Assembly (NCBI GenBank): GCA_963210315.1
Contig: OY723253.1
Span: 2,170,001-2,234,000, forward strand
Source: Rhynchopus euleeides
Lineage: Eukaryota; Euglenozoa; Diplonemea; Diplonemida; Diplonemidae
DNA length: 64,000 nucleotides
Direction: 5' to 3'
The position numbers and the translations under genes were made by a program. This document shows, piece by piece, positions 1 through 9,697 of the stretch. The first letter of the stretch is position 1. Each line of letters starts with the position of its first letter. The notes under the pieces were generated by a model. The model ran no database searches and was not told the origin of the DNA. It saw only the letters and a program-made list of their open reading frames with translations.

Positions 1-1101
1 CCACATGTGCCCCTGAGTGACCTTCCCGCTGTTGCGTATTGGGGCGGAGACAGGCCGTTGCCACCACAGACCCGAGATGTGTCTCAAATCCTTGCACCCA
101 GCATGAGTGATGTTGGGCAGCGGGTGTATTTGGTAGATGGAAATCTTCCCCGTTTGAGCCTCTTCGTTAGGGGATAGGGGAGAGAATGTGGGGTGCACCA
201 CGTTTTAAAGTGGTCCCTGCGCAGATCTTGTGCACACACCCCCCCCCCCCTCCGCCCGTCTGAAGGGCGGCGGTTCACTGAAACTTCTCCCCTTGCCCCC
301 CCCCCCCCTCCACCCACCCTCCCCTGCCATGCCATGTTGCAAGTTCCACCGACGCTTTACAAAAAGCCTCATGCGAAAGTGTGTGTTTCACAGAGGCGGT
401 GAAGGTAGCGCCATTGTCGTTTACTCGGCGCAGCTTACACTCAACAAAAAGGTTACTGGTGGTGGTGGTGGTGGTGGTGTGTTGGAGGGGAGGGTTGTTT
501 TTCTATTCTGGGCATGCTAGCCCCTCCTGTTGCTATACACCTAGCCTCTCAACCTGCCCTCCCGACATCCCGCCGGGATACTAGCTTCTCTCAAGTCCTC
601 GTGGTGCAGGCGAGGGGAGGGGAGGGGGGCACCCGATGCCCCTTGCGTTCCGCCTGTGGGACCCCCCGCCCAGCCGTGTCAAGGATGCATCGCAAATCAG
701 CAGCATGGTTCCGGAACTCGTGCCCCCCCCCCCCCCCTCCCGGCCCCCCGCCCCCTACCCCTTCTACCTCGGGGAATCAGCAGCCCTGCATACACAGCTG
801 GAAGGAGTGACTTCCTGGGCAGTTTTGAATGTTTGAGGACAGCATTTTTGTCTTTGATCTTTCTCCCGGATACTCTGCATGACCCCAACAACACTCAAAA
901 GATATACAAGACCCCCTCCCCCCCCCACCCCCAAAAATAGCAAACAGATTTTCTTACCAATCACCTCCCCGACCCCCGTTACCCACTTTACACACGTGGG
1001 ACGGGGCGGGGTGGGAGGGTGGGGGGAAGGGTGGGCTCTGCTCCGGGCTTTTCAGCCCCGCGCTGCCACACCCTTTCCCCCTCCTCCTCCTCCCCCTCGG
1101 T
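1..1101. other. non-coding leader with homopolymer runs
   Basis: I see no convincing gene here. The stretch holds several poly-C runs (near 240, 300 and 723), a short GGT repeat near 459 and a strong pyrimidine tract at about 1070-1097 just before the first gene. Short open frames occur in all frames but are rich in proline and glycine from the homopolymers and match no family I know. Confidence 0.6.
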
Positions 1102-1896
1102 ATGGTCAGCACCACAGCGGTTGTTGCTGAGAGGCGTGCCTCTTATAGCCACAGGGCCAATGCCTCGAGGCAATCCGCGCCAGCGCCTGATGGCAAACAG
1201 GCGGGCATGCGATCTGTCTACAACGGGCTTGCCTGTGGGGAAGTGCCGCTGGGGATAGACGGCCTCACTGTGAAGCGGCGGCTGGTGCCGCAGAACATCA
1301 AGAGCTACGTCGGCAGCACAGGCGTTCTCCGCGTCAAGGCGGCACTCGCTGGGGACAGCGTCGGCAAGAGCGCACTCGCCAGGCTGTGTGCCGACAGAGA
1401 GCGTGGGGCCAACCCTCCCTCCACCGGCACCACCATTGGGACCGACTCGTGGACCTTCAGCTATCCGGTCCGCGGGGGTGCGTCAGCAGGGGGTGTTCTC
1501 GGTGCAGACGACGGTGCAGCACCGCAGATGGGGTCGGGGGCGCCACCCGCGAAGTTCACCCTATGGGACCTCGCCACCTCGCCTCACTACGTTGAGGTGC
1601 GGAGCGAGTTTTATCGGGAGTGCACCGCCACCGTGCTGTGCTATGCGCCTTCATCCCAGGCGTCCTTCTCCAGCCTGCACGACTGGGCTGCCGAGGTGAG
1701 CAAGCATGCGCCGAAGGGGCAGCTTGTCATCGCAGCCCTGTCTGCCTCCCCGCAGGAAGGGAGGGAGGTGCGGAAGGACGACGCGGCGCAGCTGGCGGCA
1801 TCCTTCGGCGCGCCGCATGTGGAGGTGGACCTTTCGACAGGCGAAGGGGTGTCTGCTCTGTTGGAGACGCTGCTGAGGCTGTATCTCCGGAGGTAG
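1102..1896 (+). CDS. RJL-family (RBJ/DNAJC27-like) small GTPase, divergent
   Basis: This is a Ras-superfamily GTPase of 264 residues, or 229 if the in-frame ATG at 1207 is used. That later start is plausible because the pyrimidine tract at 1070-1097 has its first AG at 1107-1108. The G domain begins near 1317. The P-loop reads AGDSVGKS, with Ala for the usual first Gly. The switch II region runs WDLATSPHYVEVRSEFYRE, which matches the FYEVRNEFY stretch of DNAJC27/RBJ better than any Rab. The catalytic Gln region is SPH, and the guanine-binding NKxD motif is replaced by a small-residue stretch (ALSASP). There is no DnaJ domain after it. RJL proteins are linked by phylogenetic distribution to flagellated species. 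Nucleotide binding may be weak or lost. The family call rests on motif resemblance only. Confidence 0.72.
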   Translation: MVSTTAVVAERRASYSHRANASRQSAPAPDGKQAGMRSVYNGLACGEVPLGIDGLTVKRRLVPQNIKSYVGSTGVLRVKAALAGDSVGKSALARLCADRERGANPPSTGTTIGTDSWTFSYPVRGGASAGGVLGADDGAAPQMGSGAPPAKFTLWDLATSPHYVEVRSEFYRECTATVLCYAPSSQASFSSLHDWAAEVSKHAPKGQLVIAALSASPQEGREVRKDDAAQLAASFGAPHVEVDLSTGEGVSALLETLLRLYLRR

Positions 1897-2720
1897 CATG
1901 GGTGTTGCATCTAGGGTGTGGAGGTGAGCTGTGGGCAGAACTTCCTCTCGTACCGAAGACCCCATGTGCCCTGCGCACCGTGGTGCTGCTCTGCAAAAGG
2001 ATTTGCAGGGGAGGGGGGGCGGGGAGGGTGGAGAGCTTTCCTGTGTGCTGTGAGCAGAGCTTCTCTCGAATAATGTTTGGCTTGAAGTGTTCGCCCTTCT
2101 GCCTGGGCTCTCTTGTGTCACCATGGGGGTGATGTGCCAGGGGGGAGGGGGGGGTTTTTTTTTGCGGCGGTTTTTTTGTGATGCCTGCCCACGGCAGCTG
2201 CCGCTGCGGTGGGCAACGCGGGGGGGATCGAGGGGGGGGGGGGGAGGGGACAGCTTAACATGCCACACGCCAGCCCCGCCCCCACTCCCACGCTTCCTCC
2301 TCCCACCCCTTTTGGTTATGCTGCATCCCCACCCCCCCCTCCGGAGGAGGGTGCTCGCATTCCGCAGAAGAAAGAAGGCAGACGAAATAAGCTCTTGCCG
2401 CCACATCACCCAGCCACGCCACCCATTCTCGCCAGCAGGGGACCCCCCTTACACTAAATCCATAGAGATCACCCACACCCCCTCCTCCCCCCTCTCCCCG
2501 ACCAACCCCCATTTTACGGGTTGCAACTTCCATTTTACGGGCTGGGCTACATCTTTAGACGATACACTTGAGTGACAAAGGGAAACCACTCCTGCCCCCC
2601 CTGCCTAAAACCTCTGCCTGTCCTACCCCTAGCCGGTGCCCTCGTGGAAAGGACTCCACGCCGACGGGAAGCCACCCCAAAGGCACAGGGCAGGGAGTGG
2701 GGCCGCGTGGGTGGGCCTGA
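1897..2720. other. intergenic, no gene seen
   Basis: G-runs near 2144 and 2220-2245 and C-rich stretches near 2330 and 2480 dominate. A pyrimidine-rich tract ending in AG at 2631-2632 lies 88 bases before the SNARE start codon and is the best candidate splice acceptor for its leader. Confidence 0.55.
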
Positions 2721-4992
2721 ATGGAGCCAGTGTGGGAGAATGACACCGAAATCCTGAGGCATCTGGATGACCTGGAGAGGAGGGTTGAGCAGGCGCAGAA
2801 AGATGACTTGCAGCAGCGCGAGCTGAAGGAGGAGGCGGCGGCATGCAACGAGATGCTGAAGGCGGTTCGGGAGCTCCTCCAGAAGCAGCGGGTTGACATC
2901 GCCTACGTGTCGAAGAAAAACGGCGTCGTGGATAAGGTGCAGCAGGCGGATCTCACGGCGAACTACATCACGCCATCCCAGCAGAAGCACAACGCGCTGA
3001 AATCCGACATCGCTGCCCTTGCCCAGGGGAAACCTATACCCTCCAGAAACACCATGCCTCAGCCCCTCAGGCGCCCGGTGTCGCCGACCACTCCGGCACA
3101 GGAGGACCTCCAGGCATATGTGATGTCCCCAACGGAGACAGATCCGCAGTCAGGGCGAACTTTCAACGGCGGGCACAGCGGTGCACCACCAGCGCAACCT
3201 TCTGCGCGGTCGCGGCTCTTCGGTGGGGGTGGATCTTCCGGCTCTGTTATAGGTGTGTCCCGCTGTGTCGGTTGGTACACGGTGGGATCTTGTAAATTTT
3301 ACATGTATAACTACAAGTATATACATGTATTATACATGTATAATACTTGCATGTCAACTATTATACATGTATAATACATGTATATGCCTGAAATATACAT
3401 GTAAAATACATGTATATCAAGTAAAAATACAAGTATAATACTTGCATGTCAACTATTATACATGTATTTTTACTTGATATACATGTATTTTACATGTATA
3501 TTTCAGGCATTTACATGTATTTTACATGTATAATACTTGTCATGCAAGTATTATACATGTAAAATACTTGCATGACAAGTAAAATACATGTATAATACTT
3601 GCATGACAAGTAAAATACTTGCATGCAAGTAAAATACATGTATTTTACTTACATGCAAGTATTTTACATGTATAATACTTGCATGACAAGTATTATACAT
3701 GTAAAATACATGTAAATGCCTGAAATATACATGTAAAATACATGTATATCAAGTAAAAATACATGTATAATAGTTGACATGCAAGTATTATACATGTATA
3801 ATACATGTATTATACTTGTAGTTATACATGTAAAATTTACAAGATCCCACCGTGTAGTGATTTTGCCCCCCCCCCCCTCTCCCCGGGCCCACCAGACCCC
3901 AGCCTGCAGCCTGCAGGCATAGGGGGGAGCGGGGCCCCCGCTCTCGGTGCCTCAGCTCAGAAGTGCAGTCGCCTCACAGAAGGGGGACAAAAAAACTGAG
4001 ACGATTTGGCACAGAGCTAAGGGCCCCAGAGGGGTTGGGGTATTTGGGGCAGTTTGTGGCGTTTGCCCCCCCCCCCCCCCGCACCCCATTTCGGCGCCGC
4101 CGCTCCGCTCCCCATGCCATGCCATGCCATGCCACAGATGAAGGGGGTGTGGAGGTGGAGATGGAATCCGAGCGCCAGCAGGTTGCCAGGGTGCAGGACA
4201 CTGCAATCAATGTTCAGGTATGCCTGGCATCCCCTCCCCGCCTCTTGCCTTGTTGCTTAAACTCGTCGGGTGGAAGTCGAGAGAGGTCGTGATGCCCCGG
4301 TAGGGTGGGGTGGCATGCGTGTCTCATGGTGACGGTGTATCGATTCGCCTTTCAGCAGGCGCTTCGTTGCGAAGGGTTGTTTGTGGGGGGGGGGGTGTCC
4401 TGTGTGTCCTGTGTTGTGCACGGTCCCTCAGCACGTTGTCTCTGGAACACCACACCGGCAATACAGAAAGACGGCATCTCAGCATTACACCGCGCAGAGG
4501 CGATGACAGCGCACACCGCAGAGGTAGCTAACGACATCACAACTCAGCTGCGTGCTCAGGAAGAGGAGCTTGAGCTCATTGACATGGAGATGAATGATTT
4601 GAAGTCGCAGATTAAAATAGCACGGCGGCAGGTGGTATGTTTATAAGTGATCATGGCGAAGGGGTCAGTGGTCTACAGGGGGGTGGTGGCGGTTCTTGTC
4701 TTATGCCCTTGTGGTGGCGGTATCTCCTTTTTGCATTGCCGTTGCCATGTCGAAATCACCGGAAACGACACATTATCCCTCCACTGCACAGGGGCAATTC
4801 AGCCGCCGCCTCGCCACCGACAAGTGCTTTGTCTGCCTCTTCATCCTCGTGCTGCTGTTCATCTGCGTGGTGGTGGGGTTGAAGATCTTCAACAAGTCGG
4901 ACGACTCGACAACAGACGAGGACGAGGAGCTGCAGTTCGAGGATTCTCCCGAGGCTCAGAGCATCGTCTTTTCGGTGCGGCGGCTGCTGTGA
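2721..4992 (+). CDS. NPSN: Qb-SNARE of the NPSN type, four exons
   Basis: The coding exons are 2721-3252, 4138-4217, 4467-4634 and 4792-4992, giving 326 residues with all phases consistent (donors gtgtgt, gtatgc, gtatgt). Exon 1 encodes a helical N-terminal half of the kind that precedes the SNARE motif in NPSN proteins. Exons 3 and 4 encode the SNARE motif, with LRAQEEEL carrying the zero-layer Gln, then FSRRLATDKC leading straight into one membrane helix (about residues 272-293). The ATDKC junction is a strong match to plant NPSN11. An acidic tail of about 30 residues follows the membrane helix, which is unusual because most SNAREs end there. NPSN proteins are Qb-SNAREs of the secretory and plasma-membrane route in plants and many protists. 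Intron 1 is swollen by a foldback element (3278-3854). Confidence 0.85.
3278..3854. mobile_element. foldback element in SNARE intron 1, TA-flanked
   Basis: The ends read CACGGTGGGATCTTG and its exact complement, and each end is flanked by TA (3276-3277 and 3855-3856). Between them is almost pure A/T plus the octamer TACATGTA, repeated dozens of times in alternating orientation and nested as palindromes within palindromes. There is no coding capacity. The whole insert can fold into one long hairpin and lies wholly inside an intron, 25 bases after the donor. The TA flank suggests a 2-bp target duplication. It is probably a non-autonomous element that shares its CACGGTGG end with the larger element at 44956-47972. 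Confidence 0.75.
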
Positions 4993-6254
4993 TCCACTCC
5001 CCGCTCCCCCCCCCCCCCCCCCTTTCCACACGCGGGCACAGGGGGCAGGCATCCACCCTGGATTGCGGTGTGAAAAACGTAGAGTTTCGTTGCGGTTATG
5101 CCACCACATGACACCCTGCCAGTGTCAACAAAAGGGGTGGTGGAGTGCAGCGCTTGCTTTGGGCAAAAAATGGCAGAGGACAGCCAACCCGCACACACAG
5201 CACGCTTTGCGGGCGGGGTTGCATCTCGTTTGTTTCCCCCCCCCCCCCCCCCCCATCTTTTGGCGAGCAGACCGCAGTCCACCCTATATCTTTGTTCACG
5301 ATAACAAGAACCCTTGCCCGCCCACCCACCCACCACCCCCCCCTCCTGCACGCTCCTGGGGGTAACGCTTGCCACGCTGCAGCCCCCATATGCAGGACTG
5401 CCTCTGGTGCCTCCTATCCACCGCCACCCCGAATGTCTGTCTGGCTTCCTTTCTGGGTGGTTGCGTATTTCGCGCACCCCTCAGGCGAAAACCCCCACCC
5501 CTTGCTGTCGAGAAGGCTGCAAAGCGCCCTCCCGTTTTCTAATTTCGGTTAGCGAACCGGCTTCTATCTATACTGAATGTAGCACCCCCACCCTACCCCA
5601 CCCCGGCCCTTCCCCACCCCCACGCCCCCCCCTCACCCCATTTCGTATTCTCGTAAAAAATGTGACGAGGTATCGCAGCGATTCAACCATTATCCGGGGT
5701 GGGGAGGGGGAGGGGGGGCGGGCCGCAGCCTGGCTCCAGGAGCTTTTGCCACCCACCCAGCCAAACCCAGCCACCCCGGCCCTGCTTTCCTCAGGCAGCC
5801 CGTTCTCCACACAGCCCTCTGGGAAAGCTGTTGTGGCATCGCTCTTGCTGCGCGAAAAATCACAACTCTGGGGGGATCGCATGAGGGCCACTATCAAAAA
5901 AGGACCACGCAGAAATCTAGCACTCGTGGCTTGTGATGATGGTCGACACCCCACAGCCCCGTAACCTGCACAGCATATCTGGTGTGGTGACTACAAAAAG
6001 GACATACCATTGCAAGAAGGTGCTGGGAGACTTGGCTTTCCATTCTCTCTCGGCGATCGATCCCCCCCCCCCCCCCCCCGTAAACCGGGAGTATATGTTG
6101 CATCCCCGTCCTCCCAACCAACCAATATCCGGATCGGTGGGGGAAGGGCCTATAGAAGTGCGGGGCTTGCTGTGGGCTGTGGTGGCTTGCGCATAACCAA
6201 GGATCCAGCAGCAAGTCAAAGGGTGGGGGGGGGGGTGGGGGGAGTTTGTGTTGC
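4993..6254. other. intergenic, no gene seen
   Basis: Long poly-C runs (near 5007, 5237 and 6061) and short frames with no recognisable domain. A further homopolymer stretch of G lies at 6223-6241. Confidence 0.55.
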
Positions 6255-6443
6255 ATGGGCAAGTCTCGGTTTCGCCAAACATGGAGCTGTCTCGACAGAT
6301 GGGGCGAGATAGATGTTTCGACCAAATTCTTCGAGATGCCCTCTGTGAAAAGGCAGCCGGGCAAGACATACACAGCCGGCGAGAATCCGCCTTGGCTTTC
6401 TCCCAAATATCATCGCGACAACTTGTCCCGATGGCCGAGTTAA
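6255..6443 (+). CDS. possible small basic protein, 62 residues
   Basis: An ATG-initiated frame encodes a basic, aromatic-rich protein with a low-complexity-free composition, unlike the surrounding proline and glycine frames. It starts MGKSRFRQTW and ends with a Trp/Tyr-rich stretch (PPWLSPKYHRDNLSRW). Such a composition resembles small mitochondrial ribosomal or respiratory-complex subunits, but I cannot assign it to a family. The upstream 30 bases are G-rich and give no clear splice acceptor, which counts against it. It lies on the same strand as every other host gene. Confidence 0.35.
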   Translation: MGKSRFRQTWSCLDRWGEIDVSTKFFEMPSVKRQPGKTYTAGENPPWLSPKYHRDNLSRWPS

Positions 6444-7246
6444 ATGGACTGGTCAGACCAGCATCGAATGCTGACTCCGGCGTCGTGTTGGGGGTTGGGG
6501 GAGGGAGGTGGGGGAGGTGCTAGAAGGTGCTGCCGTTGTGGGCTGTGGTCCGCACCACAGCGTATCTGGTTTATTCCGTTCCGTTCCGTAGCACACCGAG
6601 TTGCTGCCCTGCTGCTCTTGCTGTTGCCTTCAAGGGTGCGGGGGGTGGGGTGGGTGAGGTGAGTGCAGGCTCTTAAACATAGAAGAACGCACAGCGCGGC
6701 AGGCAGCCTTTGGTGGCAGCACTGTTCTTCGGCATCGGGTGGGGTTCATGCCAGCGTTGCGTTGTCGCGTTGGCGGTGTCGTGCCCACTGGGTGTTGTGA
6801 GCAGGTGCTGTGAGCCACGCCAGTTTCTGGCTTCGGCATGCTCTGCGGGAATGCGGCATGTGGGCTGAGACAGGTGTGTTCGCGGAGTCAGATCCAGCAC
6901 ACCGTGGTGCAGTAGAACGGCCAAGAACGAAGGCAGGAAGAAAGAAGAAAGAAGAATGGTGTCAAGGACCAGAGAGAGAGAGGGGCAGGTGTAAGGTGTG
7001 CGCTCTTTCCCCGCTCCAGATTTGAGTAGGCAGCATGCCTCGTGAGGGCGGCTGGGTATTTCACGGCAGAGTGCGATGTGGGCCAGGCTCGTGGTTGAGA
7101 TGTCGAGATGTTGTGTTGCCAGTCGAAGGGTGTTTTGTGTGTGAGTAGAAGGCAGCAGGGGGCTGTCGAGGCACACACGATACACACAAGCCACCCAACT
7201 GCCCCCAGGTGAATCAAACGAAACTAGGGGCCGTATCATCTGCAGA
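6444..7246. other. intergenic before the tyrosinase gene
   Basis: No gene seen. A C-rich tract ending in AG at 7207-7208 precedes the tyrosinase start by 38 bases and could be its leader acceptor. Confidence 0.5.
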
Positions 7247-9697
7247 ATGTCGTCCGTGCGCAGCGCGCTGGCTGTGCTGTGCCTGGGTGTTGCAGCAGCC
7301 CAGGCGCAGTTCCAGTTCCCCGGGGTGTGCGCACCCGAGTCATCTTGGGAGGTGATCAACGGGAGCGTGGCGTCCGGGGCGGTGAACTACCCCGAGGGGG
7401 GGGCTGAGTTTTACCCGGCGAACGCACGTGCGTGCTGGTACCTCGAGTGCGCGGAGCCGTACCTGCGGGTGCGTGTGACGCGGATGGACACGGAGGGGAC
7501 GTACGACAACCTGCAGCTGTACCGCGTGGGGGGCGGGTTCTCCCTGCTGGCGGAGCTGTCGGGCGGGACGCTGGGGCAGGACATCGTGGTGGTGAACGCG
7601 TCGGTGCTGGGGTACTTCGGGTCGGACCAGGGGATCCAGTTCACCGGGTTCACGTTCGACTGGGAGTGCTCGGACGAGATGCCCACGGCGGCACCGACAC
7701 CGGCCCCGACGCCGGAGCCGACGCTTGCACCGACACCCGTGCCGACGGGTGTGCCCGCACCGACGCGCGAGGTCGTGTGCGTGGAGTCGTCTGTGGCGCG
7801 GTACGCAGACGACGCGGAGCAGGCGGGGGGGCGCGTGAACTACGACTCGTGGCGGCTGGACCTGGGGCGCTACATGTGGACCGGCCAGGACGTCGGGGTG
7901 GCGGTGCCGCAGGGCGCGCAGGTCGTGTCGGCGGAGGTGAAGTTTGTGGCTTCGCGCACGTCGAGCCAGCGGCCCGCGGTGCTGGACGTCGCGTTCGAGC
8001 TGGCGAACAACTCTGCGTGCTTCCGGGCGCACCGGGACGTGTCGTCGCGTGTGCGCACCTCGGGGCTGGAGTGGCGTGTGGAGCAGCGCTGGAGGCGCGG
8101 GGCTGAGTACGTGACCCCGGACCTGTCGCACCAGCTGCAGCAGGTTGTGGACCAGGGGGGGTTCGCGTCCGGCAACGCGGTGACGGCGCTGATCCGGATG
8201 GGTGAGGGCCACCAGGGCAACAGGTACGCCCGGTCGAGCGACGCGGGGCGCGGCCCGCAGCTGCGTGTGTGCTACCTCGGGGAGCTGGGGACGGCGGCAC
8301 CCGCACCGCCTGCCGGGACGGCCAACCCCGCACACTGCGGGCCGCGTGTGCGCCGCGCGTACTCGACGCTGACGTGCGCGGAGCGCCAGTACTTTGCCGA
8401 CGCTGTGAACACGCTGGTGACGACGCAGCCGGAGACGTACTGGGGTATCGTGGAGACGCACGTGGTGCAGGAGCACTTCGCGCACAGCACGTCCGCGTTC
8501 CTCCCGTGGCACAGGCAGTTCGTGCTGCAGTACGAGAACATGCTGCGCAGCCTGCCCGGGTTCGAGTGCGTGACGGTGCCGTACTGGGACTGGGAGCGCG
8601 ACGCGGCGGACGAGTTCCTGGCGACCCCGATGAAGGCGACCACGTTCGGGTCGTTCGAGAACCACCCCGCGTGGACGGGGCAGTGCATCAACTCGGGGGT
8701 GGCTGCAGGGTGGCAGAAGCGCAACGGGGAGTGCATCACGCGCGCACGCCTGACGAACAGCCAGTTCACGGGGGAGGCTGCGCTGGCGGCGCTCGTTGCG
8801 AACTGGCCCGACTGGTGGAACTTCGCGGGGCGGCTGGAGGGGGCGCCGCACGCAGCCCCGCACAACTACGTGTCGGGGGACATGTCGTCGATGGGGTCCC
8901 CGTACGACCCGCTCTTCTTCATGCACCACGCGAACGTGGACCGCCTGTGGGCCGTGTGGCAGGACTACTACGGGTACGACACGGTGCCGAAGGCGAACAT
9001 GACGACCCTGCACTACGCACCGAACGTGCGCGGGCGCAGCGCGACGGAGGGGAACCTGTCGCTGGCCGACGTGGACATCGACGCCCCGATGCCGTACTGG
9101 TCGAACACGTCTGGGTTCCCGCTCCCGATGTTCGAGCAGGATGTGACGCCGCGTGACATGTGGAGCATCCGCGACATGCCCGACGGTGTGTCGTATGAGT
9201 ACGGCCCCGACAACCTGGCGGACCAGCTGGGGGAGGTGCTGGCGGGGGAGTGGGACTGGGTGGTGCCTGCCAGCTCGGACCGCCGCACGTGCTGCGGGGA
9301 CGGGACGACCGACCCGAACGAGCAGTGCGACGACGGGAACACGATCGACAACGACGGGAGCACGAACCAGTGCCGCCTTGCCCGTTCGGCCAACACGCAG
9401 CAGTCGGACGACGAGGGCGATGACGAGGACGCGGCATCGAAGACAGGGGCGTACACGCTGCCGGATGCACGCTTTGCGAAGGGGAAGACCCAGCTGAAGT
9501 ACGAGCAGCTGCAGCAGCGCCGCAAGACGGTGTCGAAGAGGGAGATGCTGACGGATCTGGCCCTGTTCGAGTGCTCTCTGCTGGAGAACCGCGACGTGGC
9601 GTCCCCGCAGTGGAAGGCGATGGTGTGGATGCCGAAGGAGTACTACGACCAGTGCAAGTTCTTTGTTGCCGAGCCGGGTACGGTCCCGCAGCTGTGA
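7247..9697 (+). CDS. secreted multidomain tyrosinase (CUB-like, tyrosinase, Cys-rich repeat)
   Basis: This intronless gene encodes 816 residues. A signal peptide covers about residues 1-20. Residues 28-141 form a four-Cys CUB-like module (C28, C63, C68, C141), followed by a Pro/Thr linker (about 146-173). A beta-rich module of unrecognised family spans about 178-345. The tyrosinase domain follows: H405, H413 and H422 for copper A (in AFLPWHRQF), and H535, H539 and the HH pair at 560-561 for copper B (in DPLFFMHHANVDRLW). Near 683-719 is a CGDG...EQCDDGN segment typical of the Cys-rich DUF4215-type repeat. An acidic stretch and a basic coiled C-terminus end the protein. Tyrosinases oxidise phenols to quinones with a dinuclear copper site. 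All six copper ligands appear present, so an active extracellular enzyme is likely. The third codon position is very GC-rich. Confidence 0.9.
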   Translation: MSSVRSALAVLCLGVAAAQAQFQFPGVCAPESSWEVINGSVASGAVNYPEGGAEFYPANARACWYLECAEPYLRVRVTRMDTEGTYDNLQLYRVGGGFSLLAELSGGTLGQDIVVVNASVLGYFGSDQGIQFTGFTFDWECSDEMPTAAPTPAPTPEPTLAPTPVPTGVPAPTREVVCVESSVARYADDAEQAGGRVNYDSWRLDLGRYMWTGQDVGVAVPQGAQVVSAEVKFVASRTSSQRPAVLDVAFELANNSACFRAHRDVSSRVRTSGLEWRVEQRWRRGAEYVTPDLSHQLQQVVDQGGFASGNAVTALIRMGEGHQGNRYARSSDAGRGPQLRVCYLGELGTAAPAPPAGTANPAHCGPRVRRAYSTLTCAERQYFADAVNTLVTTQPETYWGIVETHVVQEHFAHSTSAFLPWHRQFVLQYENMLRSLPGFECVTVPYWDWERDAADEFLATPMKATTFGSFENHPAWTGQCINSGVAAGWQKRNGECITRARLTNSQFTGEAALAALVANWPDWWNFAGRLEGAPHAAPHNYVSGDMSSMGSPYDPLFFMHHANVDRLWAVWQDYYGYDTVPKANMTTLHYAPNVRGRSATEGNLSLADVDIDAPMPYWSNTSGFPLPMFEQDVTPRDMWSIRDMPDGVSYEYGPDNLADQLGEVLAGEWDWVVPASSDRRTCCGDGTTDPNEQCDDGNTIDNDGSTNQCRLARSANTQQSDDEGDDEDAASKTGAYTLPDARFAKGKTQLKYEQLQQRRKTVSKREMLTDLALFECSLLENRDVASPQWKAMVWMPKEYYDQCKFFVAEPGTVPQL

